Source of the DNA: Gonium pectorale
Lineage: Eukaryota > Chlorophyta > Chlorophyceae > Chlamydomonadales > Volvocaceae
Assembly: GCA_001584585.1 (NCBI GenBank)
Contig: LSYV01000020.1
Location: forward strand, 787,194 to 851,193
Length of the DNA: 64,000 nt
Direction of reading: 5' to 3'
This document shows, piece after piece, positions 10,616 to 22,392 of the stretch. How positions within the stretch are numbered: the stretch's first letter is position 1; the number at the start of each line of letters is the position of its first letter. Made by a program: the position numbers and the translations under genes. The notes beneath the pieces are model-generated. The model was given only the letters and a program-made list of their open reading frames with translations, was not told the DNA's origin and did no database searches.

Positions 10616-13600
10616 TCACTGTCGCTGCTCCGCAGCGCCGTGCTCAGCCGCTGATGCCACCGCTGATGCCGCCACGGCGGCTGGGCCCGGGGTCGGCGCA
10701 GCGTCCGCTGTAGACAAGGTGGCGAAGGGCGACACGGTGGACGCCGCCGCCTGCACCTCCACTGAGCCCTGCACCTCCACCACGACCTCTCGCGCCTGCA
10801 CCGCCGCCCCAATCACCCCGGCATCGGCGCCGGGGGCTGCAGTCCCTGTCTGCGCCGTCTGCAGCAGCCGGGGGCCGTTGCCTCCGGCGCTGCTGGTGCC
10901 GCCCGCCGCCGCCGCTGCCGCCGCTGCTGCCGCAGCTCCCGTGTTGCAGGCTGTGGAGCTGTCGGCGCACGCGTCCTCCGTGTCCTCGCCGCTGTCTCCC
11001 AGGCGGTAGCTGTCCACCTCCTCGCCGCCGCCCAGCATTGATGGTGAGGGAGCCAGCAGCAGTAGGCCGTCGCTCTGGTCGGGGGTCGAGGGAAAGGGAA
11101 AGAGCGGCAAGTTGGGCGGGGGGGGGGCGAAGGGCAGCCATTAGCCCGACTCGGATGGATGAAGATCCACCGCGTCCCCGGCCCAAGCCGTCCACGGAGA
11201 GGGGAGCACGAGGGGGTTGCGGCGGAGAGCGCCGCGCGGCCTTTCGCCAGGGCCGGCCCGCTTCCAGCTGCGCAGATGCCCGGCCCTTGTGCCTGCACGC
11301 CGCGCCGCAACACCACCCACCCACCTTTGTGCGCCGCGCCACGGCCGTCAGGTCGATCACAATCACCTCCGCCTCGCAGTCCGAGGGGGCCTTCTCCCGC
11401 GTGCTAGGGGCGGGACTGAGGCCGCCCGCCAGGGAGGTCGCCGTGGTGGCGGCCGTGATGGCGCCCGTCCTGGGGGACAGCTTCTGCAGGCGCGGCGACG
11501 AGCCGTTCACCACGCCGGTGTTGCCGCCGCCGCCGCCGCAGGTGGTCGTGGTGGCGGTGCAGCGGGAGCCGGGCGTGGTGGGGCACTCGCCCTCAGAGCC
11601 GCACTCAAAGATGGCGGCGAAGGGCAGGGCCCCTCCGCCGGTGGCTGCTGCTGCTGCTGCGACGGCGGCGGGGCTGCCGAACTCGTGCCCTGCCATCAAG
11701 ACCAGCTCGTGCACGGCGGTGTTGCGCTTTTTCAACTTTGGGAGTGGGGCGGAGGGAGGCGGGAGGCGGGAGGCGGGAAGAGGAAATGGTGATTGGGAGG
11801 CGGGAGGCTGTGCGGCGGCTGGCGCAGAGGAGTGGGTTCGGGTGGGCTGGCAGGAGAAACAGCACACCATGCAGGTTGGAAGCCGCGATGCACGCGTGTC
11901 AGCTGGACGGGGGGCAGCGGGGGGCAGCGGGGGGCGGCGGGGTGCCGCTGCAAGGAGCCAGGGCCCTGCTGCGCCCGCGCTCAAATCCGACACAGCGGCC
12001 GACCTCACCATGGACTCGTGCGCCGCTTCCATCGCCGCATCCAGCTTCCCCTGCTTCTCCTCTGCCTCCTGCGGGGTGAGCAGCGTGCGCCGGTCGGGGT
12101 CGCAGATGAGTGCGGGGCCTGGAGGAGGCGCGCTTCGACAGCACGCTGACTTTTCTAAACTTCATAGAGCAATAGGGCAACGTCCCCAGTCCCGCCTCTG
12201 CCCTGACGCAGCCCTTCCGTGCCCGCACGCGCACGCAGCCACGCACCCTGATCGCGGCGTCCAGGTGGTCGGGCATCGCGGCGGTGAACCAGGGGTGCTT
12301 GCGGATGTTGGGGATGGTGATGCGCTTGGCCTCGTCCATGTTCAGGAGCTGAGTGTCCGGGAGCGGCGGTCGGGGAGGGGGGGCCCAGATGTTGCAGCAA
12401 CGCGGGGGGCAGCGTGTGGACGAACACGGTTACCAACACCGACAAGGCAGGGAGACGAGGCAGGGAGGACGCAGGCGCCCTGCCGCGCGCCCCACCCCCG
12501 TCGTGCGGTGCGGCGCCCCGCCCCCCCTCCGCTCCTCCCAGCTCCCCCTCGCGCGCCCACCCACACCCGCGCCCACCTGCCCCAGCAGGTCCCTGCACTC
12601 GTTGCTGAGCAGCTGGATGTGGGGCGCCACGCGGGGGGTCCGCTCCCAGCCGCCGTCGCTCGCCTTCAGCTGCTCGTTCAGCACCTGAACGCATGAGGAG
12701 GGGAAGGGGCGAGGGCCAGCGGGCCTCACTGCCGGTTCCTGCGCAGAGACCGAGGCGGGCGTGGGGACGCAGAACAGGCGGGCGCGGCTGCTAGCGTCCC
12801 AGCACGGAGGCGGAGGAGGACGCACGGAGGCGGAGGAGGACGCACGCACGCACGTGCAAGCCCCCGGCTTGATGGAGACAGCCGAGCCCCGGCGTGTCCT
12901 TGGCGCCATAAACCCATAATTGCCACACTCAACCCCCTCGCTTCTCCAAAAGCTATGGGACGGCATGCGCCAACCGCGCACCCCCGGTGCGTGCAGGCGC
13001 CGATGGAAAGGAACAAAGACCACACACGCCACCCACCTCCACGTGCGCGCCCGAGCTGTTGGGGTCCGGGTGGCCGGTGTGGTCGTAGGGGAAGCGCCCC
13101 AGCAGCATGGCGTACAGCAGCACGCCGCACGCCCACACGTCAGCGGCGGTGGCGCTGTAGGCTTTGCCGTCGCGCTGGGCCTCGATGAGCTGAGGGCGGG
13201 TCGCGAGGGGATGCGAGAATGGCGTTGGCGCTTGGCAGGTCGGGAAAGGAATCCCCAGGCAAACGAAATTCATACTGCAATAGGGACGCGGGCTGTTGCA
13301 GTCGTGCACGACAAGGAGCCGGCGTTGCGGCGCATTCCAGCGACTCCCTCCCTCCCTCCCGTGGAAGGGCCCCTGGAGGTCCCAACGCGCCCGGCGCGTT
13401 AGTACACCCCACGTCTCCCCAGCCCAGCCCAGCCCAGCCCAGCCCAGCCTACAGCAGCCCAGCCTACAGCAGCCCAGCCCAGCCTACAGCAGCCCAGCCC
13501 AGCCTACAGCAGCCCAGCCCAGCCTACAGCAGCCCAGCCCAGCCTACTACAGCAGCCCAGCCCAGCCTACAGCAGCCCAGCCTACAGCAGCCCAGCCCAG

Positions 13601-15509
13601 CCTACAGCAGCCCAGCCCAGCCCACAGCAGCCCCCCCCCAGCCACCTGCGGGCTCATGTAGACGGGCGTGCCGATGCGCGTGTGCATGCAGCTGTCCTCG
13701 TCCCAGCCCTTGGCGAACCCAAAGTCGCACAGCTTAAGCGTGGGCGGCCGCCGGGTGGTCAGCACCACGTTGCACATCTTCAGGTCTGCGGAGGAGCGGC
13801 AGCAACCAAGCGAGCGGGCAAGACGCAAGCGGGCCGGGCTGTGTGCAAGCAAGCAGCTGGGGAAGCAACCCAGGACAGCGACACGGGACGCAGGGACGGA
13901 CGCTCCAGGCCGCCTTAAGCATCCGTCCTCGCCCTACCCTATCCTACCAGCTACCCACCCGCGCAAGCCGCCTGCTCCCACAGGTACCCGCCCACACACA
14001 CCTCCACCCGGCACTCACCTCGGTGCGCCACATGCGACTTGTGCAGGTACTCCACGGCGTTGATTAGTTGCTACGATGCAGGAGGGAAGGCGACAGGCAA
14101 CGTGAATGACACAACATACACACGTCCGAGCGCTTTCTAGGAGCGACGGCAGCCTCGCTGGCCGGCGGCGCTGCCAAGCGGCAAGCGCACACACCCCGCT
14201 CCGCCCCGGCCCCCCGCCTCCCCACCCGGCAACCTGCATCCCACCCCGTCCCATGTCCCGCCCCGACCGCTCACCCTGAAGAAGTACCTCGCCTCATCCT
14301 CCTCCAGGTGCAGCCCGCCGCGCTCAAACCGCGTGGCGGTGCGGCGGCTCACGTACTGCGTGAGCGTGCCGCCGTCAATGTACTCCATGACCAACCCCAG
14401 GTGGGAGCGGGACAGGAGCGCCGACTCCATGCGGACGAGACCCAGGCAGCCCTCGCTCAGGGCCGCTTGCAGCTGCGAGGAAGCGGGAGAGGGAGCGGGA
14501 GCGTGGGGTGAGTGTGGGAACGGGGGCAACGAGGTCAGGCGGCACTCGAAGGGCGTCCTCTGAAAACGCTGTCTGCCCAAACTGCCTGACACCTTATGAG
14601 ACGCCCCGGTGCCCCGGTTCCGGCCTGTTGCGCTCGTGGCAGCCCTCCCGCCAGTGCCCTCCCGCTTCAGTCGCTCCGGCACATGCGCAGCTGCTGGCCC
14701 AGTGGCGGCGGAGCCTCCCGGCCCGCCCATTGCCCACACCTGCCACCAGGCCTTGCAGCCACACGGATACGGTACCCCGCTCGGTCTCCTGCTTCATCAC
14801 CCCTCCCCCTACTCGGCGCGTCGCCCCCCGGCGCCCTGCGGCTCACCTGAATCTCCTGGCTGACCATGGGCACCAGGACGCGCGCCAGTGGCCTGCGGGC
14901 GCGGAGCGGGACGGGGCGGGGAGCAGCCTGAGTCCGGCACGCAACACAGGTTGAGGTAGGGGTACAGGGACGCAGAGGGAGAGCGCATCTGGGTCGCAGA
15001 GAGGCAAACCGGGGGAAAAGTGGGCTTCATTGGGGACGGGTGCCTGCGTTATGCAACACAGATTCGTCAGGTCCCGCTAAAATGCGCAGCAGTCCCTGCC
15101 AGCTCATCCAGCAGCCGGCCCCAGCCGTAAACTGGCAACAGGAGCTGACGCCCGTGGTCTGCTCCAGCAGACCACGGGCGCATACGCGCTAACCCAGTGG
15201 CCGACCCCACCTGGGGATGAACTTGATTGCGACACGCCTCGCCGTTCGGATGTCCTGACAAAGCCATGTCTGGCCCGTGCCGCCTTCCCCGAGGAGTCGG
15301 AGCACACGGTAGAGGGAGCTGACGCCGAAGTCCGGGACCGAGGGGCCCCTTATGCTGCCAGCCCGCTCGGATCCGCGATTGCTGTTATTGAGAAAGGCAT
15401 ACGATCTCGTACGGGTGCGCGAGCGTCTCCGGGACGGGTCCTTGTGGAAGGACGCGTCGACATCCGCAGAGTGTGGGGCCGACCCACAGTCACTGAGGCA
15501 GGCTCCCAT
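10616..15509 (-). CDS. SnRK2-type serine/threonine protein kinase, N-myristoylation signal, 693 aa
   Basis: Eleven minus-strand exons fit: 15211-15509, 14847-14892, 14275-14472, 14019-14070, 13646-13785, 13037-13189, 12577-12684, 12243-12348, 12009-12118, 11325-11735, 10616-11074. All phases join and the sum is 694 codons. The start ATG at 15507-15509 opens MGACLSDCGS, a classic myristoylation/palmitoylation signal. Kinase landmarks are GEGGTG glycine loop then VAIK (K about 96), HRDLKMCN catalytic loop (D199), DFG at 219-221, GTPVYMSPQ activation end, and ADVWACGVLLYAML. The segment HPDPNSSGAH and HPWF follow, as in SNF1-related kinases. The usual APE glutamate is Gln here (SPQ). About 340 residues of Ala/Gly/Thr-rich tail follow, far longer than plant SnRK2s. 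Only the exon 8 donor is awkward: GTGGCT is needed for phase, although GTGCGT four bases earlier looks stronger. Algal SnRK2s act in nutrient and stress signalling; the substrate is unknown. Confidence 0.88.
12803..12842. repeat. Two tandem 20-bp GGAGG-rich units
   Basis: Two identical 20-bp units lie in the intron between kinase exons 6 and 7, followed by a short CACG run. This is a simple local duplication with no evident function. Confidence 0.6.
13419..13639. repeat. Intronic minisatellite, AGCCC/AGCCTAC units
   Basis: About 220 bp are built from AGCCCAGCCTACAGC-type units of roughly 10-19 bp, imperfectly ordered. They lie at the 5' end of the kinase intron 13190-13645 and end only a few bases from its GT donor at 13644-13645. 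On the transcript strand they read as GGCTGCTGTAGGCTGGGCT-like repeats. There are no spacers of constant length, so this is not CRISPR. Confidence 0.9.
15149..15180. repeat. Perfect 32-nt inverted repeat (15-bp arms, 2-nt loop)
   Basis: The left arm 15149-15163 and right arm 15166-15180 are exact reverse complements separated by CC. It sits in kinase intron 1 (14893-15210), about 30 nt downstream of the donor on the transcript strand, and would form a strong hairpin in DNA or pre-mRNA. Confidence 0.9.
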
Positions 15510-16196
15510 GAATGCGGTCCTTGCGCTTATGCACCAGCCTCTGACGCTCTAAGCCGGTGAAGCCTTGCTAAGCACCACGAAGAGCCTTTAGGAAAGGGTC
15601 GCTTTGCAGGTATGTGGGCGCCACTCGTCTATTATTGTCTGATGAATATCTATTTATTGCCGAAAAGGCGTTGACGCCCTCGATGTTACTGCGCTGTGCG
15701 GGTCACGAACGGTAAGGGCGGTGGAAGGCTGCTGCGCCTGTGGCTGCTGGGCGCCTCTCCTGAACACATCAACTGCTCCAGCCAGCCAAGAGCGCTTTCA
15801 GGCCAACAGCAGCGGCATGGGCTCTCGTCGCTGCGAGCTGCGCTAAGAGAAGTCTGCTAGTAATTGCACTTTCCTTCTACCAGTGAAGAAAGAAGCTTGG
15901 TCGCAAGGACGCGCACGCAAGTGGCAGATAGTGGGCAGCTTGATGGTCGTCTAGGTAGCGAAATGATAGTGGTAAACGCATTGAGTCTGTGGGAACATAC
16001 ATAAGCAAGTGAGGAGGGGCTTGCAATAGACACGACCCTTGCGTGCGCTTGCCGTAACTGGGCGTAAGAGAGTACACACAGGCACGTGTAACCGACTAGA
16101 TTCCTTTGTCATAATTGTTGCCAATTGCTGCGCCCCAAGATTGAGAAACCTCCCCAACCCCAGTTGCACACCCAGCACCCTCAGGCCTGCCAAACC
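15510..16196. promoter_or_regulatory. Divergent promoter region, kinase (-) and HMG-CoA lyase (+)
   Basis: These 687 bp separate two divergent start codons, so they must hold both promoters and 5' UTRs. An AT-rich patch near 15640-15665 (AATAAATA on the minus strand) lies about 135-155 bp upstream of the kinase ATG and is the best TATA-like candidate. No canonical TATA box was found for the lyase side. There is no ORF of note. Confidence 0.5.
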
Positions 16197-19100
16197 ATGC
16201 AGCCTCTGCAGCAGGCATTCATGACTTTTCATGGCGCGCTTTCTCCCGTCCGGGGTTTAGTGCAGGCCCGAGGTGCGCCCTTGCTGGCCCAGCTTTTTCA
16301 ACCCACGCGGTGCGCGTCCACTCTACCCAATGGGATGCCATCATCTGTTACGGTGTATGAAGTGGGGCCGCGCGATGGGCTGCAGAACGAGCCCAAGGTG
16401 GGTCTGGAGGTTTGGGGCAGGGGCTGTCGGGCCGCCGGGCAGCCCTGGGTTTAGTTTCGGTACTGCTGCCGCGCGAGGTTTGTTGTGGGCAGGATATGCC
16501 GCCATGTGCAAAGCGCAAGCAAAGCACCTCGGCCTGCAGCACTTCCCAAACGGGTTCCAAACGGGACGCCCGACCAACCGCCGTGCGGACCTCCTGGTAT
16601 CCCTCATCGCAGAGCATCCGGACAGATGTCAAGGTCACCTTGATCAACATGCTGACGGACGCGGGCTTCAAGGTGTGGGCTCGTACGACTTTGCGCTTTG
16701 AGGTCGTGGCGCATAGATTCCGCTGCCTCCCGCTGCGCGCGCTCCTCTGTGCCCGACCCCAACCCAACCCGTGCCCTTCACTTGCCTGGCCCCCCTCACT
16801 CCCCCACCCCCACCCCCGCACCCGCCCCAACTGCAGGCCATCGAGGCGACCAGCTTCGTGTCCCCCAAGTGGGTGCCCCAGCTGGGGGACGCCAAGGACG
16901 TCATGGCCCGCGTTCGGCGGGCGCCCGGGGTGCAGTACCCCGTGCTCACGCCCAACATGCAGGTGGGGGGGAGGAGGGGTGGTGGCCAGCGGGCATGCGT
17001 GCGGTGGGGCGATGCGCCTTGGGGTGAGGGGGCGAGGGGCCGGCTGGCACGACACGGCGGGGATACCGGCCTGGCCTGGCCTGGCCTGCCGGCAGGCGGT
17101 GTGGCGGGGGTGGCGGGGGCAGGGGGCAGGGGGCGGTGGGCAGCTGGGGGCAGGCAGCTGTGGGGCCAGCCAGCGAGGCCGATTTGGGTCCGTGGACGCG
17201 GCCTGCCTACAGTGGTGCACAGCCGCACCACCGCCGCCGCGGCCCACACGGCTGCCGCCCCCCGCCCGCCCTCTCCGCCGCCAGGGCCTGACCGGCGCGC
17301 TGGCGTCTGGCTGCCGCGAGGTGGCGGTGTTCGCCGCCGCCAGCGAGGCGTTCAGCAAGCGCAACATCAACTGCACGGTGGAGGAGAGCCTCAAGTGAGG
17401 GGCGCCGAGCAAGGGGCTCGGGGCAGGGCGGGACGGGACGGAGCGGACGGGTACGTGTGGGAGTGGGTAGGAACCGACGGGAATGACACATAGCATGATT
17501 GTACGCACAAAGCAGCGGGGCAGGCTTGGGAGGCGGATGAGCGTGTGGGGATGGGCGGCGGACTGGAGTTTGCGCCTACCGCGCTGCGCTAGGTCCTAAT
17601 CCCTGGCACCCCGCGCAAGGCCTCTCCTGAGGCTAGGCCCGGGCAACAGGGGTAGCTGGAGGTGGACAGCGTGAAGCGGCCCGTCGGTCTTGCGGCCTGC
17701 GGAGCGCCGCCAGGACTCCGCTCACGAGTGGCGGCTGAGACGCCGTTGCTCGTCACTCCCTCGGGGCCCTGAGGCACGTTGGCCCCGTGCAGGCGCTTCG
17801 AGGCGGTGGTGACTGCGGCGCGGAAGGAGGGCGTGGCGGTGCGCGGGTGGGTCATGACTCATGAGGCGCGCTGGCAGGGTGGCCTGAGGCCGGGGAAGCA
17901 CGGGCACGGGGGCGCAGGGAGACGTGGGTACGATCAACCTCCCGATCAACCTCCCGGGCCGGTGGCAGGTACCGCTGACCCGCGCCCCCGCGCCGCACCC
18001 ACCAGAGCTGCTGCGCTGCACCTATCCGCCCCTCCCCGCGGTGCCAGCACTCACCCGTCCCAGACCCCTGACTCTTGGCTGCTTAGCCCCGCCTCCCGCC
18101 CCCTCTCCCGCTGCCCCGCAGCTACGTGTCCTGCGCCGTGGGCTGCCCCTACCAGGGGGCGGTGGAGCCGGAGGCGGCGGCGGCGGTGGGGGCGGCGCTG
18201 CACGGCATGGGCTGCTACGAGGTGGGCGAAGGCGGGGGTCCCTCGGAGGGGCGAGTTCATGCGGATCAGTACAGTGGAGCTTTCGAGGCAAGGAGCGAAG
18301 CAGCACGCGGCACTGTATGCTGCGCGACACACGGTCTGATTATTGTCCAGAGTGCCCCGTGTGACACTGCCTCGGCCCATGCTATGCCCTCCCTCGCGCC
18401 TCGCGCGCCCTGACCCCTCGTACCGCCCCCTCCGCCCCGCCCAGGTGTCCATGGCGGACACCATCGGGGTAGGCACACCCGCGTCAATGGAGCGCATGCT
18501 GCAGGTGAGGCACGAGGAGGGGGGGGAGGGGGGAGGGGAGTACTCAGTCCGAGGGCGTGGAGTTGTTGACTGCTGGCAGCGGCCGGCGGCCGGCGCAAAG
18601 CCGGCGTCCGAGGCGCCATACCGAGATGGCGCGGTTGTTGTTGGGTCGTCTTGGGGCGGCCGTGGGGCGGTCTTATGATCTTGTCGGTGGTGTAGTCGGC
18701 AGACAGTTCGTAGTCTATGGCTGCAAAGTATCTCGTAGCGCACAGCCGGTAGGTGGCATGCGTGGGCAGCTGTCCTAATGTCCCCCCCCGGTCCGTGACT
18801 CTCAGCAAGTAACGCAACGCGCGCGCGGCAAACTGATACCCTTTTAGTTAGCTACCCACCTGCGAGGGCGGAGAGGGACGGGCGCCCTGGAGGAGGTGCC
18901 CGCGTGGAGGGGGAGGCACATGGGTTGTTGAGTATGTCGGTTTATTATGGGACGGGAATGGTGAGGAGTATGATATGGCGTGCCTAGGAAATAGGGGGAA
19001 TGTGGAAAACAGTGGCATGTTGAGGTAAGCGGCCGGCGGCCGTACAATTGCAACGTCATCAACTAGATACCAACTACCCGAAAACCTGGGCGCGAAGGGG

Positions 19101-19974
19101 GTACACGCGCCGCAGGGGGGAGGGGAAGGGGGGGTGCGGAGGGAGGGGACGCGACACGCGACGGATGAGAGGAGCCCGCAGCGGGGGCAGCAGCCGGGGC
19201 GGGCCGGTGGGTCAGCTGGGGAGTGCGCAGCACGGTACGGCAAGGGATGTGCAGTACGCGGCAAGAGCGACGGGGCAAGGCAAGGATGGGACTGGGTTCA
19301 TGGGACTGGGTTCATGGGGCGCACTCGGCACGGCGGCTTGGCTCTGGCGGAACGCGTATGACAGCTCGCTGGGGCGTATGCCGCGCATGACAAGTTTGTT
19401 GCTGTGTGGGCTCATGGGTGGCGCCCCCGGGGTGCGACGAACGAGGTCGCGCATGTGCCGCTTTTTCCATCACCGCCCAGCATTTGCGACGTTAGCACGC
19501 ATTGTTCGACCAGGCCTTTGAGTTGCGGCGTCTCGCATGAAGCAACGCGCCATGTCCGCCCCGCTCCTGCAGGCGACCCTACGCCAAGTGCCCGCCAGCG
19601 CCCTTGCCGTACACTGCCACGACACGTACGGCATGGCCATTGCCAACATCGCGTCTGCGCTACGGATGGGCATCTCCGTGATAGACTCCTCCGTGGCCGG
19701 GCTGGGCGGCTGCCCGTACGCGCGCGGCGCCACGGGCAACGTGGCCACGGAGGACGTGCTGTACCTGCTGGACGGGTACGGCATACGGCACGGTATCGAC
19801 ATGGATGCCGTACTCAGGGCCAGCGAGTACATCAGTGGGGCTTTGGGGCGACCCAACGGCTCGCGGGTCGCGCGGGCGCTGCTCGCCAGGCGCGCAGACG
19901 AGGAAGCCAAGGCGGCCAAGGCGGCGGCTAAGGAGGACGCTGGCATGGCCGTGGCGGCGGCCGTGGCGGCGTGA
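16197..19974 (+). CDS. Hydroxymethylglutaryl-CoA lyase, mitochondrial type, 370 aa
   Basis: The enzyme cleaves HMG-CoA to acetyl-CoA and acetoacetate, the last step of leucine breakdown. Eight exons fit with matching phases: 16197-16397, 16613-16672, 16837-16962, 17285-17394, 17793-17846, 18122-18221, 18445-18504, 19573-19974. Together they give 371 codons with the stop. The protein aligns along its whole length with animal and bacterial HMG-CoA lyases: VGPRDGLQNE (R59, D60), EATSFVSPKWVPQ, RGYVSCAVGCPY, GDTIGVGTP-like ADTIGVGTP, the metal-binding H251-C-H253 in VHCHDTYG, and the signature VAGLGGCPYA with catalytic C284, then N293. The first about 45 residues are basic and Ser/Arg-rich, as in a mitochondrial presequence. 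The C-terminus is an Ala/Lys-rich extension ending VAA, without the peroxisomal CKL of vertebrates. An upstream in-frame TTG exists, but the ATG at 16197 is preferred. Confidence 0.95.
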
Positions 19975-20293
19975 GAGGATGGGTATGCGCATTGGAAGAC
20001 GGATGGTCGAGTTGTGATGATGTCACCTTGACGTTGGTGTTCGGCCTTGGCGAGGTGAACTTGAGCATGGGTGGGCGGAGGGCGATGAACAGGGGGGACA
20101 CACCGGTCAGCAGCGGCCAAGCATGTGCAAGAAATGGCAGCCGCTCGTCGTTGCATGGGCGGGAGAGGAGCTGCGCATGTACAAAGCACCCTACAGAGAT
20201 ATTCCCATTATCGGTGCGGAGTATTGCGTCGGCATCAGGGCTTGCCGCCATTTTAGCGTCGGATACGCTTACACTTCAGGACCTTGGGGCCTG

Positions 20294-20298
20294 TGTAA
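20294..20298 (+). terminator. TGTAA polyadenylation signal of the HMG-CoA lyase gene
   Basis: The first TGTAA after the lyase stop, 320 nt downstream, gives an ordinary 3' UTR length for a volvocine gene. Confidence 0.55.
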
Positions 20299-22392
20299 GC
20301 ATAGTATGAGAGGGGGGCTTCTGGCAGTTGGCTGCGCAGCGTACGCGCCGGCGGTAGGGGTGCACTGGGTCAGCACTGTGGTCGTCGGCGCGGCCGCCCA
20401 AAGTCTTGGGCATGACCGGATGCTGCTTTCTTGCTGTCGGTATGAGCAGTCAGGGTGGTGAGGGGTGACGAGCATGGAACGGCAATCAGGCCCGGCACGG
20501 AACGGTTTCAAGTTCTGTCCGAAGTTCCAGTGGGGGTCGAATCCCTGGCTTATCTTCGTTTGCGAGATTGAAATTGTGCCATACATTTGCGGACGGAAAC
20601 CGGAGGTTCGGGGCTTCCCTTCTTTTTGAGTGCCTCCCCGTATGCCGCTCCGGGCGCAGTTGAGCAGTCTCGATGCTGCAACAACAACTCCGCGAGTTGG
20701 CACTACAGCGCTTTCGATGAGGAAGCAGGTAGTATATCGCTGTCGCTGTTTTACCCGATCGACTATGGGGTAAGTCGCTTCAAGCTGGCCAGCTGTGAAA
20801 AGGAGGCAGGCGTGTGCGGTCTTACCGTAGTCCTTGACGGCAATGTGGCCCCGCGCCTCCTGGGGCCCCGCGCCTCCTGGGGCAGGCGGTGTGCTAGCGG
20901 CGAGCTCAGCCGCAAGTCCACCGTCTCTGGATAGAACGGCCGGGGAGGTGGCAGATCTAGGGACGGCGGGCCTCCAGTCCCTGCTCACGGCCCAGTGCGG
21001 AATGTTGCCGCTGCGTGCGCATGCGCGTGTTCTTACCTGTGCCCAAACCTTGGCAGCCAAACGGGATCGTTTATTCGGTGCTGGACCACTTGAAGTATGC
21101 CACGCACGAGCGAAACGCTCTCATTCGCATTGCACATCCCGCGTCCGATCCAATCGACCGCCTACCCTTTCATCAGCAATGGGAACGGTTGGTGTCTCAC
21201 AGAGGAGGACTGCATATCCCACGCACCAGCCCTCCATCGTCCGGAGGTCCGTGCGGCCGTCGCTCCTGGCGGCGGCTTTGCCAACCAACATAGCGCTGGT
21301 GCTGGAGGCTGCCCCGTCAGCCCCACAAGCAAGTGCGTCATGGCGCTACAGAGCACGCGGTTTTCTTTGCATCGGCTTGACAGCAAGCGTTGGTTGCGAA
21401 GGGATACCATGGACCTCCCTGGCTGCTGAGCCGTCATGGGTGTTTGTTGAGGGTAGTGCTGCGCCTCGCAACTCTGCAGTCCTCGCCAACGTCGTGTACC
21501 TGCTGTCGCTGTGGCTGGCATGCATGGAGCCATGGGTCTTACGGGGCTGGGCCCTTGCCTAATGCCGGGCTCGTGCCGAGACCCGGTGCGCTTGCTACGT
21601 CCCTGTGCTAAGTTGCCGTGTAAGAACGCGAGCCTTGGAAGATTGTCCAAGCAAGGCCGCGCGTAGGCTCCCAGTGCGGAATGCGGAGAAAAGCCGTTCC
21701 CCGAGGAAGACCCACGGGTCGCTACAGCGGAACCCACGCATTCCCACCAGTGCCGTTAAGCACGGCCTCGTGTGAGCTATGCTGTTGAGTCTGTTTGGCC
21801 ATGGGAATGCTTGGACGAGGAGAGCACGCATGCTGCAGGAGGCCCGGGAGGCGTAAGCGCCTAACCGTTAACCCAGATCCACCCGGACCGAGCGCCAATG
21901 CGTTAACCAGGCCATACCTCCGATGTAACGAATGCGAGTGAATGGTCGCCTATCTTTTTACAGACAATGTCTTAACGTGTCCTGCGATAACCAAAGGGCT
22001 TGCGCTGGGCTTGGGAGTCGAACGTGTAAGAGAGAGCCCGAGGTAGTCCTTGGTCGCCGTCTTCGCAGCGTCCCAAGACCGGCATGAGAACCTCCTCGCT
22101 ACACTGCATGCAATTTTTTTAGCTCGGAGGGGTGCAGAACCTGTCACATTGCTGAATCGGTAAGTGGCCTCCGTCGTATGATTCCGCATCCGGGTACCAC
22201 CCAGGCGGAGGCCTGTGAGACCGGAGCACCTCGATGCTTTGCCGTGCACCCGCTCGCAGTCGCACAGTCGCACGGACGGCCCTGCCCAACGCCTCTGCAC
22301 CGGCTGCAAGCGGATCCTGGGGCGCCACGGTCACCGGTCAGCCTCCAGCCGCTACGGTTCTGCCTTTTGCTTTGCACCAGTGACTGAGCGCG
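20299..22392. other. 2.1-kb intergenic region, no gene assigned
   Basis: This holds the end of the lyase transcript and the promoter/5' UTR of the small secreted-protein gene. A direct repeat of a CCCCGCGCCTCCTGGGG-like unit occurs at about 20850-20885. An ORF of about 240 codons at 20834-21562 lacks a recognisable motif and is not accepted. No clear TATA box was found before 22393. Confidence 0.45.

Noticed and set aside
11038..12696. 552-codon plus-strand ORF
   Set aside because: Antisense shadow of kinase exons 7-10; GC-rich codons suppress stops on the opposite strand.
13419..13639. Possible CRISPR-like array
   Set aside because: Units are contiguous and of varying length with no unique spacers; it is a eukaryotic minisatellite in an intron.
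16348..17508. 386-codon minus-strand ORF
   Set aside because: Antisense to HMG-CoA lyase exons 2-4 and the introns between; Pro/Arg-rich shadow composition.
20834..21562. About 240-codon plus-strand ORF between lyase and secreted-protein genes
   Set aside because: No motif, no ATG with context, includes a local tandem duplication; nothing to support a gene.
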